A stretch of 64,000 nt of DNA, from the NCBI GenBank assembly GCA_024233455.1, contig JACKPP010000002.1, positions 496,001 through 560,000 of the forward strand. The letters run 5' to 3'. This DNA comes from Chlamydiales bacterium. Its GTDB lineage: Bacteria > Chlamydiota > Chlamydiia > Chlamydiales > JACKPQ01. A model generated the notes under the pieces. It had not been told where the DNA came from. It saw only the letters and a list, made by a program, of their open reading frames with translations, and ran no database searches. The number at the start of each line of letters is the position of its first letter. The first letter of the stretch is position 1. A program made the translations under genes and the position numbers. Positions 25,791 to 35,233 of this stretch are shown here, piece by piece.

Positions 25791-28700
25791 ATGGGTAAAT
25801 TTAGCGAAAAAGAACTCAAAGAGGCGATTGCCAAAGAAGGCGAGCTATTTACCCAAATGTATAGCTGGCTTGAAACCCATATGCCCTCCCATTTTTTTGA
25901 TGAAATTACCCAAGATCAGCTGATGCTAGTGGCCCATAATTTGATGGGTTTTCATCTGCAAGACTTTTACTCTCAGATCTTTTTGAAAAATTCAGCCATT
26001 GTATTAATCCAAGACAGCCCCGATGCCGACCTCAATATCATTAAGCATTACAATATGTATGGGATAAAGAATTATCAGACGTTTATTTCTGACGAACCTC
26101 CCCCCATCCCGGGAGCAGACAATAAACTCCGCATTGCCGTCATTCACTTTAGTGGGATAGAACAACCCGAAGAGCGCGCTTGCGATGTGCTGGGCAAGGA
26201 ACAAAAAGCGGAAATTTTTGAAAAGGTCAAAAGCCGCAATCCTGATTTAACTGAGGAAGCCTTGGAGACCATCCTGTGTCAGATCAACGCCAGTTTTGCC
26301 AGGTCAATTGCCACCGATCGCCTAGTCTTAGCGCTCGATATGTTTTTTAGAGCTAAGACGCGCGACAACTGCCAGTATGAGGTACGCTATAATGAAAATT
26401 GGAAAGACGGCAATGAAATCCCCTCATTACAAATCGTCTTTGCCTGGCGCAATACGCCGAAACACCGATTTCTCTATCGCCTTATTAAAATGATCCACCG
26501 CCATGGGCTAACCTTGAAGCGCGTTAATACCACCTACGTTGATCCTTACACCAAAAAAAGCATCTTGGTGATGTCACTTGGTCTGCACGGGGCCAATGAG
26601 GAGGCTGCATGGGATGTTGCAGATATTGATGATTTTCTAAAAGAGCTGGCGATGCTGAAGTATTTTGATTGCAATGATAAGGTCGAAACAGTCTTCATTG
26701 ATGGAGGGTTTGCCAGAGGCAATATCGGGCACCTAATCCGCTCGATTGAAAGTTTTGTACATCAGACGCTCGTCCATGCCGATATCAATCTTTATTCTTT
26801 AACCAATATAGAAGAAGGTCTTTGCCGCCATCCAGAACTGACGATGCTTATATGTGAGGCGTTTGAGTATAAATTTCATCCTCAACATTTTGATGAAATC
26901 AAATGCGAAGAAACACGCGAAAAATTCTTAAAGCTGGTAAAAGAGCTCGATACCGGTAATGAAATCAACGATATTCGCCGCAAAAATATCCTGCGCTGCG
27001 GTATGGATTTTGTCACCTACACCCTGAAGACCAATTTTTACCGAAACAATAAAGATGCCCTCTGCTTTAGACTAGACCCTGCATACCTAGATCACGTTCC
27101 TTTTGATTGTAAAAGCCGCTTCCCTGAACTGCCATATGCAGTCTTCTTTATGAAAGGGATGCACTATATCGGTTTCCATATTCGTTTTAAGGATCTTTCT
27201 CGCGGCGGCCTGCGTACTGTATTTCCTAAAAAACTGGAGCAAATGGTCATCGAGCGCAACTACGTTTTTTCTGAATGTTACAACCTGGCCTACACCCAGC
27301 AGAAAAAAAACAAAGACATCCCTGAGGGTGGATCAAAAGCGGTGATTTTCCTAGAACCCTCCGGTCAACTTCAAATCGAAGCTGATATCTATAAAAAAGA
27401 GCTAACCCTGGCCGGCCAAACTAAAGAAGAGATTCACGAAAAAATCTATGCTTTCACCCAAAATGCCAAACTGCAATACCTCTACCAAAGTCAGCGCTCA
27501 TTCGTGCATGTGTTACTCTCCTTGATTAATTGTGATGAAGATGGCACGTTGCGTGCCAAGCACATCGTCGACTATTATAAAAAACCCGAATACATCTATC
27601 TTGGCCCCGATGAGAACATGCACAACATCATGATTGACTGGATTGCCGAATTTTCTTGTCGCTGCAACTATAAAGTTGGTGCAGCATTCATCTCCAGCAA
27701 ACCTAAGACCGGCATCAATCATAAAGAATACGGCGTCACGTCTTTGGGCGTGACAGTTTATGTTGAAGAAGCCCTTCAATATTTGGGCATTGATCCTAAA
27801 AAAGATCCTTTTACTATCAAAATAACTGGTGGACCTGACGGCGACGTTGCAGGCAATATGATCCTCAATCTACATCGTTTTTTTCCCAAGACAGCCAAGC
27901 TTGTGGCGCTTGTCGATGTTTCTGGAACCATTTACGACCCTGAAGGCCTTGATCTAGATGAGCTAGTCAAACTCTTTCACGAAGGAAAACCCATCAACTG
28001 CTACCCACCCAAAAAACTCAACGATCGTGGCTTTTTACTCGATACCCAACAAAAACGGGAACAAAGCGCCTACGCCACTCAAACGCTCTGTTATAAAAAA
28101 GATGGAAAAAAACTGATTGAAGAGTGGATTGGCGGCTCTGAAATGAATCACCTGTTGCGTTTCAATGTACACCAAGCCCAAACCGACATCTTCGTTCCAG
28201 GCGGCGGTCGCCCTCGCACTCTCAACGAAACGAATTATGATGAATTCCTCGACGAATCAGGTCTTCCCACCTCTAAAGCCATTGTCGAAGGCGCCAATCT
28301 CTACCTCACTCCAGCTGCCAGACGCGCTCTGGAAGAGCTCGGTGTGCTCATCATTAAAGACAGCTCAGCCAATAAAGGAGGCGTTATCTGCTCTTCCTTT
28401 GAAGTGTTAGCGGGCCTGGTCCTGACCGAAGAAGAATTTTTGGCCAATAAAGACGCCTACATGAAGGAAGTTTTAGCAATCATTCGGGAGACATCGCGCG
28501 ATGAGGCCAAACTCCTTCTAGAAACCCATGCTAAAACCGGGGCTTATCTCACTGACATATCCGACCTTATCTCCCAACAAATCAACACCTACACCTACGA
28601 GCTGCTCGATTATCTCCAAAATGCTTACCTCAAATCTGACGATCCCCTCATCGATAGCCTTTTTAACTACTGCCCTAAACTGCTTACCAAGACTCATCAA

Positions 28701-28880
28701 AAGCAAATTTTGGAAAACATCCCCGATGTGCATAAAAAAGCCATCATCTCCTGCTTCATCGCCTCCAAAATGGTCTACTCAAGAGGTCTTGCCTGGTCGC
28801 CTTCTATCGTCGACATTCTACCTCTCATCGCCAGAGATCCAGCCTTGAAGCGGCATAACACATCAGAGCCCACTGATTAA
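25791..28880 (+). CDS. NAD-dependent glutamate dehydrogenase, large (about 115 kDa) class
   Basis: Oxidative deamination of glutamate to 2-oxoglutarate with NAD+. 1029 residues, longer than hexameric GDH (~450) and shorter than the 180-kDa type. The catalytic core is in the middle/C-terminal part: RFKDLSRGGLRTVFPK, DIPEGGSKAVIFLEP, KVGAAFISSKPKTGINHKEYG, then the Rossmann half with FTIKITGGPDGDVAGNMILN and VEGANLYLTPAARRALEELG followed by IIKDSSANKGGVICSSFEV. The N-terminal ~350 residues form the family's regulatory extension. Monocistronic, preceded by 285 bp of very AT-rich DNA without a gene. It would let an intracellular bacterium feed host glutamate into the TCA cycle. Start ATG 25791 has no strong Shine-Dalgarno. 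Confidence 0.93.
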   Translation: MGKFSEKELKEAIAKEGELFTQMYSWLETHMPSHFFDEITQDQLMLVAHNLMGFHLQDFYSQIFLKNSAIVLIQDSPDADLNIIKHYNMYGIKNYQTFISDEPPPIPGADNKLRIAVIHFSGIEQPEERACDVLGKEQKAEIFEKVKSRNPDLTEEALETILCQINASFARSIATDRLVLALDMFFRAKTRDNCQYEVRYNENWKDGNEIPSLQIVFAWRNTPKHRFLYRLIKMIHRHGLTLKRVNTTYVDPYTKKSILVMSLGLHGANEEAAWDVADIDDFLKELAMLKYFDCNDKVETVFIDGGFARGNIGHLIRSIESFVHQTLVHADINLYSLTNIEEGLCRHPELTMLICEAFEYKFHPQHFDEIKCEETREKFLKLVKELDTGNEINDIRRKNILRCGMDFVTYTLKTNFYRNNKDALCFRLDPAYLDHVPFDCKSRFPELPYAVFFMKGMHYIGFHIRFKDLSRGGLRTVFPKKLEQMVIERNYVFSECYNLAYTQQKKNKDIPEGGSKAVIFLEPSGQLQIEADIYKKELTLAGQTKEEIHEKIYAFTQNAKLQYLYQSQRSFVHVLLSLINCDEDGTLRAKHIVDYYKKPEYIYLGPDENMHNIMIDWIAEFSCRCNYKVGAAFISSKPKTGINHKEYGVTSLGVTVYVEEALQYLGIDPKKDPFTIKITGGPDGDVAGNMILNLHRFFPKTAKLVALVDVSGTIYDPEGLDLDELVKLFHEGKPINCYPPKKLNDRGFLLDTQQKREQSAYATQTLCYKKDGKKLIEEWIGGSEMNHLLRFNVHQAQTDIFVPGGGRPRTLNETNYDEFLDESGLPTSKAIVEGANLYLTPAARRALEELGVLIIKDSSANKGGVICSSFEVLAGLVLTEEEFLANKDAYMKEVLAIIRETSRDEAKLLLETHAKTGAYLTDISDLISQQINTYTYELLDYLQNAYLKSDDPLIDSLFNYCPKLLTKTHQKQILENIPDVHKKAIISCFIASKMVYSRGLAWSPSIVDILPLIARDPALKRHNTSEPTD

Positions 28881-29030
28881 ATCAAGGAACTTGAGTTAAT
28901 CAGGTATTGGATTGCTCATTTCTAAAGCTCTTGTGGCCCTAACAAGGAATGTATCAATAAGCAAAAATACTGGTTTTAATCTTTTTTTCATTTTTTCAAA
29001 ACACTTATGATTAATGATTTATATAATAAA

Positions 29031-29057
29031 TCAGCAATCTAAAGCTTCGAGTGCTAA
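29031..29057 (+). promoter_or_regulatory. CIRCE operator of hrcA-grpE-dnaK
   Basis: Right arm GAGTGCTAA (29049-29057) is exact; left arm TCAGCAATC (29031-29039) matches TTAGCACTC at 7 of 9 positions; spacer is exactly 9 bp (taaagcttc). It lies 46 bp upstream of the hrcA start and just after a TATAAT (29022-29027). HrcA, the first gene, binds this inverted repeat and represses the operon until heat shock. Confidence 0.88.
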
Positions 29058-29102
29058 AAAACTTGCATTTTGCTTACCCCTGTGCTAAAATCAGGTGTAG
29101 AT

Positions 29103-30206
29103 ATGACAAAAATAACAGTAAAACAGTCTGTTCCCGCCGTTAAGCCCCACCGTAAGGATAGGGAACGCCTAGTGCTGCTTGGATTAATTGAATTGTACAT
29201 AAAAACTGGAAAACCTGTTGGTTCTCAAACGCTTAAAGAGCATGGATTCGAAGGATTGAGCTCTGCTACCATCCGCAATTACTTCTCCAAGCTCGAGCAA
29301 AACGGCATGTTAGAACAGCAGCATTCTTCCGGCGGGCGCATTCCTACAGCCTTAGGGTTTAGATCTTATGCTGATTTTCATGCCGATGCCAATCAAATCT
29401 CCCTATCTGATCGTAATTTACTTAAAAACAGTCTACTTATCGAAACTAAAGAAATCCGCCGCTACATGGAGCAAACCGCCGAGCTACTTTCAGAATTAAC
29501 CGGTTGCGCGGTCTTTCTATCCATGCCCCGTTTTGATCAGGACTTTGTAGTCGACGTAAAACTCGTGGAGGTGGATGCTAGCCGCTGTTTAGCAGTGCTG
29601 GTAACTGAATTTGGTATTGTGCATACCGAGCTTTTACACACTTCAAAAAAAATCGGAACCCATGCATTGAAACGCATCGAGGCGTTTTTCCATTTCCGCA
29701 TGACTGGGCAGGATAAGCCTAAATTAAGCCTTGATGAAGAAGAGATGGCTTTGCGTTTTTACAAAGAGGTCATGTTGCGCCATGTGGTCAGAACAGCTAG
29801 TTTTAGCCATGCTGATCTATACAAAACCGGTTTTTCCAAACTATTGCGCTACCCTGAATTTCATTCGTCAACAGCCCTGGCTTCAGGACTTTCTCTTTTT
29901 GAAGATGAAGAAGCCATGGAAAAACTGCTAGAGTGTTGCCATGAGCTGCGGTTCTGGATCGGAGATGGATCAATGGAAGATTGCGCGGCTATCATCTGCC
30001 CTTATGCGGTGCAAAATAGACGCGTTGGCGCCATCGGTCTTTTAGGACCGATGCGTATTCCCTATCCCAAGCTTTTTGCCCTGTTACGAGCCACCAGCGA
30101 GCTGATTACCGAAGGGTTAACGCGCAATTTGTACAAGTTCAAAATTACCTTCCGCCAACCAGGCGAAAATTTATTACTAGAAGATAAGCGAGGAGACAGT
30201 GAGTAA
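29103..30206 (+). CDS. hrcA: Heat-inducible transcription repressor HrcA
   Basis: 367 residues from ATG 29103 (preceded by AGGTG); an earlier TTG at 29070 is less likely. The N-terminal winged helix is clear: RLVLLGLIELYIKTGKPVGS, SATIRNYFSKLEQNGMLEQQ and HSSGGRIPTALGFRSYAD, followed by the GAF-like dimerisation/inhibitor domain (ELTGCAVFLSMPRFDQDF, IGDGSMEDCAAIICPY, GAIGLLGPMRIPYPK). It represses its own operon through CIRCE and needs GroEL for activity in other bacteria. Slightly longer than the Bacillus protein (343), as in Chlamydia (CT394). Overlaps grpE by 8 bp. Confidence 0.96.
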   Translation: MTKITVKQSVPAVKPHRKDRERLVLLGLIELYIKTGKPVGSQTLKEHGFEGLSSATIRNYFSKLEQNGMLEQQHSSGGRIPTALGFRSYADFHADANQISLSDRNLLKNSLLIETKEIRRYMEQTAELLSELTGCAVFLSMPRFDQDFVVDVKLVEVDASRCLAVLVTEFGIVHTELLHTSKKIGTHALKRIEAFFHFRMTGQDKPKLSLDEEEMALRFYKEVMLRHVVRTASFSHADLYKTGFSKLLRYPEFHSSTALASGLSLFEDEEAMEKLLECCHELRFWIGDGSMEDCAAIICPYAVQNRRVGAIGLLGPMRIPYPKLFALLRATSELITEGLTRNLYKFKITFRQPGENLLLEDKRGDSE

Positions 30207-30741
30207 AGAAGATATAGAGCAAGAGCTGCCAGAGACTCAAGAAGAGCAAATAAGCGAAATCGACCAAGTGCGTGAACAAATACGCTTGTCTGAGGACAAA
30301 TACATACGCCTTTTGGCCGAGAGCGAAAATCGCACTAAACGGATGCAAAAAGAAAAACAAGATTTAATGCGCTTCGCAGTCCAAAACGCGATTTCTGAGT
30401 TTTTACCTATCCTCGATAATTTTGAGGGTGCGCTTGGTTTTAAAGACCAGATGTCAGATGAAACCCGCAATTGGGCCCAGGGCTTTGACATGATTCTAGG
30501 CCAAATCAAAGAAATTATTTCGGGTCACGGATTTAAACCCTTCCATGCGGAAGGATTATTTGACCCCCACCTACACGAGGCGCTCGAAATTGAAGAGAGC
30601 GAAGATCACCCCGATGGAACCATCCTAAAAGAGTTCCAGCGCGGCTACAAATGTGGCGAGCGCATCGTGATTCCAGCCCGCGTGAAGGTCTCTAAACAAC
30701 CAATTAAAAAAGAAAATCAAGAGGAGCAAGAAGATGAGTAA
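30199..30741 (+). CDS. grpE: Nucleotide exchange factor GrpE
   Basis: 180 residues with a GTG start at 30199 set by AGGAG at 30191-30195. N-terminal long helix (residues ~15-55, coiled-coil dimer: VREQIRLSEDKYIRLLAESE), then ISEFLPILDNFEGAL and the C-terminal beta-wing (GFKPFHAEGLFDPHLHEALE, TILKEFQRGYKCGERIVIPA, RVKV). Releases ADP from DnaK. Overlaps hrcA upstream and dnaK downstream by 8 bp each, so the three genes form one coupled heat-shock operon. Confidence 0.96.
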   Translation: MSKEDIEQELPETQEEQISEIDQVREQIRLSEDKYIRLLAESENRTKRMQKEKQDLMRFAVQNAISEFLPILDNFEGALGFKDQMSDETRNWAQGFDMILGQIKEIISGHGFKPFHAEGLFDPHLHEALEIEESEDHPDGTILKEFQRGYKCGERIVIPARVKVSKQPIKKENQEEQEDE

Positions 30742-32635
30742 GAAAAAACACATTATCGGTATCGACCTTGGTACTACCAACTCCTGCGTAGCAGTGATGG
30801 AAGGTGGCCAAGCTAAGGTCATCGTAAACGCTGAGGGTACACGTACAACCCCGTCGGTTGTCGCCTATAAAGATGGCGAACGTCTAGTCGGTATTCCGGC
30901 CAAACGTCAAGCCGTGACCAATCCTGAGCGAACTCTGCACTCGACCAAGCGGTTTATCGGGCGTAAATTTAATGAAGTTAAAGAAGAAATCAAAACAGTT
31001 GCCTTTAACGTCAAGGCTGGCCCTGGCGATAAGGTCGTTTTTGAAGTCGATGGAAAAACGCTGACACCCGAGGAAGTGGGCGCGCAGATTCTTATGAAGA
31101 TGAAACAAACCGCTGAAGAATACTTGGGCGAAGAAGTCACCGAAGCTGTCGTAACAGTTCCGGCCTATTTTAACGACTCTCAACGTCAATCGACCAAAGA
31201 TGCTGGTAAAATTGCTGGGCTGAATGTTTTACGCATCATCCCTGAGCCAACTGCTGCTGCTCTTTCATACGGTCTAGATAAACAACACGACAAAAAAATC
31301 GCGGTTTTTGACCTTGGTGGCGGTACATTCGATATCTCGGTTCTAGAAATTGGCGATGGCGTCTTTGAGGTGCTTGCAACCAATGGTGATACCCACCTTG
31401 GTGGTGACGATTTCGACAACGTGATCCTCAACTGGATGATCGATGAATTTAAAAAAGAAAACGGTATCGACCTGCGCAATGATAAAATGGCTTTGCAACG
31501 CTTGCGTGATGCTGCAGAAAAAGCCAAAATTGAGCTCTCAGGCACTACTCAAACTGAAATCAACCAGCCCTTTATTACCATGGATGCAACAGGCCCAAAA
31601 CACTTGGCGCTGACACTTACCCGTGGCAACTACGAAAATTTAGCCTCCAATCTTATCGAACGCACAGTTGCACCTTGTGTCAACGCGCTGAAAGATGCAG
31701 GCCTTTCTAAGACCGAAATCAACGAAGTCATCTTAGTTGGTGGAATGAGCCGTATGCCCGCGGTACAAGCTAAAGTAAAAGAGATCTTTGGTAGAGAGCC
31801 GCATAAAGGCGTTAACCCCGATGAAGTTGTCGCTCTTGGTGCAGCCATCCAAGGTGGCGTTCTAGGTGGCGATGTCAAGGACGTCCTGCTGCTCGATGTG
31901 GTTCCTCTTACGCTTGGAATCGAAACCATGGGTGGTGTTTTAACACCTCTTATCGAGCGCAATACGACCATCCCGACGCAGAAAAAACAAATCTTTTCCA
32001 CAGCTGCTGACAATCAGCCAGCAGTGACTATCAACGTTTACCAAGGTGAGCGTAAAATGGTAGCCGATAGCAAGCTGATCGGAACCTTCAACTTAGAAGG
32101 GATTACGCCGGCCCCGCGCGGTATGCCGCAAATCGAGGTTGCCTTTGACATCGACGCGGATGGTATCTTAAAAGTATCAGCAGAAGATAAAGGCTCCGGC
32201 AAAAAACAAGACATCACGATCCAACACTCATCAGGACTAACTGATGAAGAGATCGAGAAGGCGGTCAAAGATGCTGAGGCACATGCTGAGGAAGATAAAA
32301 AAGCCAAAGAAGCTGTCGACACCAAAAACGAGGCCGATGCCCTTATCTTCCGCGCGGAGAAATCTCTTTCTGAGTACAAAGAAAAGATTCCTGCAGCGCT
32401 CTCCTCTGAAATCCAATCACACGTAGACAAACTCAAAGAGACGATTAAAACGGGAGATATTGCGGCAATCAAAGCTGAAACTGAGAAACTCAACACCCAT
32501 CTGCAAAAGATTGGTGAAGAGATCTCTAAACAGCAACAAGCTGCTGGCGGAGCTCAGTCTCAACCCGAAGCAGAAAAGAAAGATGATATCGAAGAAGCTG
32601 ATGTCGAAATCATGGATGGCGAAGAGAAGAAGTAA
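30734..32635 (+). CDS. dnaK: Chaperone DnaK (Hsp70)
   Basis: 633 residues, full length. ATPase domain: IIGIDLGTTNSCVAVMEGG, VTVPAYFNDSQRQSTKDAGK, IAVFDLGGGTFDISVLEIGD, ILVGGMSRMPAVQAKVKEIF; substrate domain begins at DVVPLTLGIETMGG, and the helical lid is Lys/Glu-rich with the C-terminal acidic tail DVEIMDGEEKK typical of bacterial DnaK. ATG 30734 follows AAGAGGAGCAAG. Last gene of the hrcA operon, followed by a strong intrinsic terminator. Codon use and GC look like the other core genes. Confidence 0.98.
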   Translation: MSKKKHIIGIDLGTTNSCVAVMEGGQAKVIVNAEGTRTTPSVVAYKDGERLVGIPAKRQAVTNPERTLHSTKRFIGRKFNEVKEEIKTVAFNVKAGPGDKVVFEVDGKTLTPEEVGAQILMKMKQTAEEYLGEEVTEAVVTVPAYFNDSQRQSTKDAGKIAGLNVLRIIPEPTAAALSYGLDKQHDKKIAVFDLGGGTFDISVLEIGDGVFEVLATNGDTHLGGDDFDNVILNWMIDEFKKENGIDLRNDKMALQRLRDAAEKAKIELSGTTQTEINQPFITMDATGPKHLALTLTRGNYENLASNLIERTVAPCVNALKDAGLSKTEINEVILVGGMSRMPAVQAKVKEIFGREPHKGVNPDEVVALGAAIQGGVLGGDVKDVLLLDVVPLTLGIETMGGVLTPLIERNTTIPTQKKQIFSTAADNQPAVTINVYQGERKMVADSKLIGTFNLEGITPAPRGMPQIEVAFDIDADGILKVSAEDKGSGKKQDITIQHSSGLTDEEIEKAVKDAEAHAEEDKKAKEAVDTKNEADALIFRAEKSLSEYKEKIPAALSSEIQSHVDKLKETIKTGDIAAIKAETEKLNTHLQKIGEEISKQQQAAGGAQSQPEAEKKDDIEEADVEIMDGEEKK

Positions 32636-32653
32636 ACTTCTCTTCCTTCCGCT

Positions 32654-32689
32654 AAAAAAACGCTCCCAAATTTTGGGAGCGTTTTTTTT
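32654..32689. terminator. Intrinsic terminator after dnaK
   Basis: CGCTCCCAA-ATT-TTGGGAGCG (32661-32681) with eight T after it and seven A before it. The flanking A-run would also make it work for the convergent gene at 32750. Confidence 0.93.
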
Positions 32690-32749
32690 GGCACTAGCTC
32701 AACTTGCCCCCCATCCTCGTGTAAAGTGCGCTAGCAAAAAATTGAGTTA

Positions 32750-33205
32750 TTAATTGACCATATCGTTGAGTTTTTCGGCAGGACCACTTAACGGCTTTCG
32801 TTCAATATCTTCTCTTTCGATACGAATGATATTGGGTCTGGTTAGCTGCGTCATCTGCCCTTCGATATTAGATAGATGGCTAGTATTCCTGTTGACATCT
32901 CTACGTACTGCAACAAGATCCGCTTCTAGCTTATCTATTTTCTTATCTAAATGATCGTGTATAGCGTCTATTTTCTTGTCTAAACGATCGTGCACAGCGT
33001 CTATCTTCTTGTCTAAATGATCGTGTACAGCGTCTATCTTCTTGTCTAATTTAGAAAAGTATGTCTCTATTTTGTTGTCTAATTTGGCATCCTCAATGGA
33101 CATCTTGACGCTAAGCTGTTCAATTTGCTCTTTTAATTGAGCAACAAAGATATAGAGCGCCCCAATAATTGTAGTGATGACAACAATCATATTTAGCCAA
33201 TCCAT
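32750..33205 (-). CDS. Membrane-anchored coiled-coil protein with 11-residue repeats
   Basis: 151 residues from ATG 33205 (GAGG 9 bp upstream; an in-frame GTG at 33229 lies before that site). One N-terminal membrane helix (residues ~5-26, IVVITTIIGALYIFVAQL) and a cytosolic or periplasmic helix. Residues ~55-100 repeat LDKKIDAVHDH, LDKKIDAVHDR, LDKKIDAIHDH, LDKKIDKLEAD: exact 11-residue (hendecad) periodicity, as in right-handed coiled-coil stalks. Tail KPLSGPAEKLNDMVN. Similar small coiled-coil proteins occur widely, some phage-derived, without known function. Convergent with dnaK, sharing its terminator. Confidence 0.72.
   Translation of the reverse strand: MDWLNMIVVITTIIGALYIFVAQLKEQIEQLSVKMSIEDAKLDNKIETYFSKLDKKIDAVHDHLDKKIDAVHDRLDKKIDAIHDHLDKKIDKLEADLVAVRRDVNRNTSHLSNIEGQMTQLTRPNIIRIEREDIERKPLSGPAEKLNDMVN
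32953..33051 (-). repeat. Three 33-bp tandem coding repeats
   Basis: gatcgtg recurs at 32953, 32986 and 33019, with units of exactly 33 bp and few differences, encoding the 11-residue repeats of the coiled-coil gene. The copies are close enough in sequence for recombination to change the repeat number. Confidence 0.85.
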
Positions 33206-33297
33206 AGGACCAATCCTCGGTAAATCCACTTTTGAGTCGCCCCTACTTTAATTATCATCTAAATTTTTGCATACCATTTTTTTTGCTTCTATAAAAG

Positions 33298-35232
33298 CTA
33301 AAAGAAGGTGCCAACTAGACGCACAACGTCATTAAAGGTGATATAAAGGGCAAATCCTATTAGCAGAATAACAAAGACCATCACGATCCGATCCATGACT
33401 TTGTGGTTCACTCGTTTTCCGGTGATTCCCTCGATAAAAGAGATGACGATATGGCCGCCATCAAAGGGTGGAATAGGCAACAGATTTAAAATACCCAGAT
33501 TGAGGCTAATGACCGCTAGCCAAAATAGAGCTTCGCTGACACCTAGCCCCCAGCTATGGTGTAGCATTTGGATAATACCAACCGGACCTGCTACCCATTT
33601 AGGGGAAAGAGAACCCGAAAAGAGCCCCGTCAGCGTTCTCCACACATCGCGCATCGTATCTTCAAACAGCACCCAAGGACCTGGATTATAGATCACTTTT
33701 TGATCGACAAGAGGCACACCCAACATCAGTCTGCCGGTATAGGCAGCCAGAATTTTTTCGGCACGTTCACGCTCTTTTTCATCGTCAATTTTTTCGATTT
33801 CCTTGGCTTTCTTTTCAAATTCTCCAGTTAAACGTGCTTTTTGGCTCACTGGAACCGGAAAATCCTGGAAAGGAATCACTTCGACTGGCTTAAGAGCATA
33901 AAGAAATCCACTACTTGGTGTTTGGGCTCCGCTCCCCAAAGCATAAGTCAAGTTTTTGAGGGCCTTCCAGTCAACTGATGATTCAAAGTATTGGTCGGCT
34001 TTGGACCACAGAATAGGCTTTTGAAAGCCTTGTCTTTGTACTATGAGTTGCACATGACGCGTCTGCATCAGCTTCAGTATATCTACACCAGAATGTACGG
34101 ACACCCCATCAACTGCCAGAATTTGATCGCCTGCACGTAAAGCTAAATCTTGGTCAGTTCCCGGCCAAGCGCTTTGCTGCTCTGCTTTGTCATCGATGTA
34201 ATTGAGCGCTCTGATAACCTGACCATTTGAAGCAATTTCGTAAGGAATAAAGTAGAGATCGGTTGTTTTTTGGCGCAAATTGAGGGCATAGTTCCAATCA
34301 TCTAACTCAGATTGAAAACTGGGGCTTCCCAGCTGACTGACTTTCAGTCTGGGTAGTCGCGTTAAAAACGTGGCATTGCCACGCCGTACCGACAGAACGT
34401 GTGCAGGCTGATTGATGATTTTTGATAGTTGCAATTGCGAAAACACCAGTCTGCCATCGGCCCAAAGGATACGGTCACCCGGTTCAATACCACTGTTTAG
34501 GATCGGGGACCCTTTGGGAACCGGCATGACTGCTGGATCGTAAATTAAAAAACTTGCGGGGCTCAAAATACCGAGCGTGTACATGTCATCGTCATAAAAA
34601 CGGGGATCAAGATAGGGCTGTACGTTGATATCAAATGGCGTCTTCTCACCGTTGAGATAATCGATATGCGAGCCGGCAACGCGGATCATTTTGTCGTCTT
34701 TTTCAACCATGGTGTAGGTCAAGTCTTTCATGCCGTTATAGATTTTGCCATTGAAAGATTGGATCTGATCACCCGAGTGCACACCCTTTTCGTAAAGGGC
34801 CGATTTAGCATCCATGGCACCGATCAACTGAGTGAACTCAGAGAACCCTTTTACTCGGCCACCTATTGCCCAAATGAGGGTAAAAAGAACGAAGGCAAAT
34901 ACCAAGTTAACTAGAGGACCGGCAAAAGCAACTGCAATCCGATCTCTGGGGCTTTTGCTGTAGTAGCCGCCCTTGACTTTGTGAGGAGGTGTTCGTCCTT
35001 CTTTTTGCATGCCCGCAATTTTGACGTAGCCACCAATCAAGACAAAACAGAGCTGCCACTTCACATCGCCGCGCATCCAACTATAGAAAGGCTTACCAAA
35101 TCCGATACTGAAGACTTGAATTTTCATCCCGCAACGCTTGGCAACAAAGTAATGTCCCAGTTCGTGAATAAACACCAAAAACCCTAGGCCGATAACAGCC
35201 AGGATAAAATAAATCAGGTGGTAAAATGGCAT
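33298..35232 (-). CDS. rseP: Site-2 (RseP/YaeL-type) intramembrane zinc metalloprotease
   Basis: 644 residues. N-terminal helix holds the zinc motif FIHELGHYFVAKRCG (HExxH, near residue 23); the third ligand is in NLLPIPPFDGGHIVISFIEG near residue 590. Between them lie two or more PDZ-like modules (VHSGDQIQSFNGKIY, IEPGDRILWADGRL, LRAGDQILAVDGVSVHSG). Larger than E. coli RseP (450) because of the extra PDZ material, as in the chlamydial homologue CT072. RseP cuts membrane-embedded regulators and remnant signal peptides. One base separates it from the upstream dxr stop; the dxr-rseP pair is the chlamydial arrangement CT071-CT072. Confidence 0.94.
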   Translation of the reverse strand: MPFYHLIYFILAVIGLGFLVFIHELGHYFVAKRCGMKIQVFSIGFGKPFYSWMRGDVKWQLCFVLIGGYVKIAGMQKEGRTPPHKVKGGYYSKSPRDRIAVAFAGPLVNLVFAFVLFTLIWAIGGRVKGFSEFTQLIGAMDAKSALYEKGVHSGDQIQSFNGKIYNGMKDLTYTMVEKDDKMIRVAGSHIDYLNGEKTPFDINVQPYLDPRFYDDDMYTLGILSPASFLIYDPAVMPVPKGSPILNSGIEPGDRILWADGRLVFSQLQLSKIINQPAHVLSVRRGNATFLTRLPRLKVSQLGSPSFQSELDDWNYALNLRQKTTDLYFIPYEIASNGQVIRALNYIDDKAEQQSAWPGTDQDLALRAGDQILAVDGVSVHSGVDILKLMQTRHVQLIVQRQGFQKPILWSKADQYFESSVDWKALKNLTYALGSGAQTPSSGFLYALKPVEVIPFQDFPVPVSQKARLTGEFEKKAKEIEKIDDEKERERAEKILAAYTGRLMLGVPLVDQKVIYNPGPWVLFEDTMRDVWRTLTGLFSGSLSPKWVAGPVGIIQMLHHSWGLGVSEALFWLAVISLNLGILNLLPIPPFDGGHIVISFIEGITGKRVNHKVMDRIVMVFVILLIGFALYITFNDVVRLVGTFF

Positions 35233-35233
35233 A

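Noticed and set aside
31186..32496. Long antisense frames inside dnaK
   Set aside because: Typical mirror frames of a highly expressed, codon-biased gene.
32953..33051. 33-bp tandem repeats considered as a CRISPR array
   Set aside because: Units are contiguous without spacers and are translated in frame into a coiled coil.
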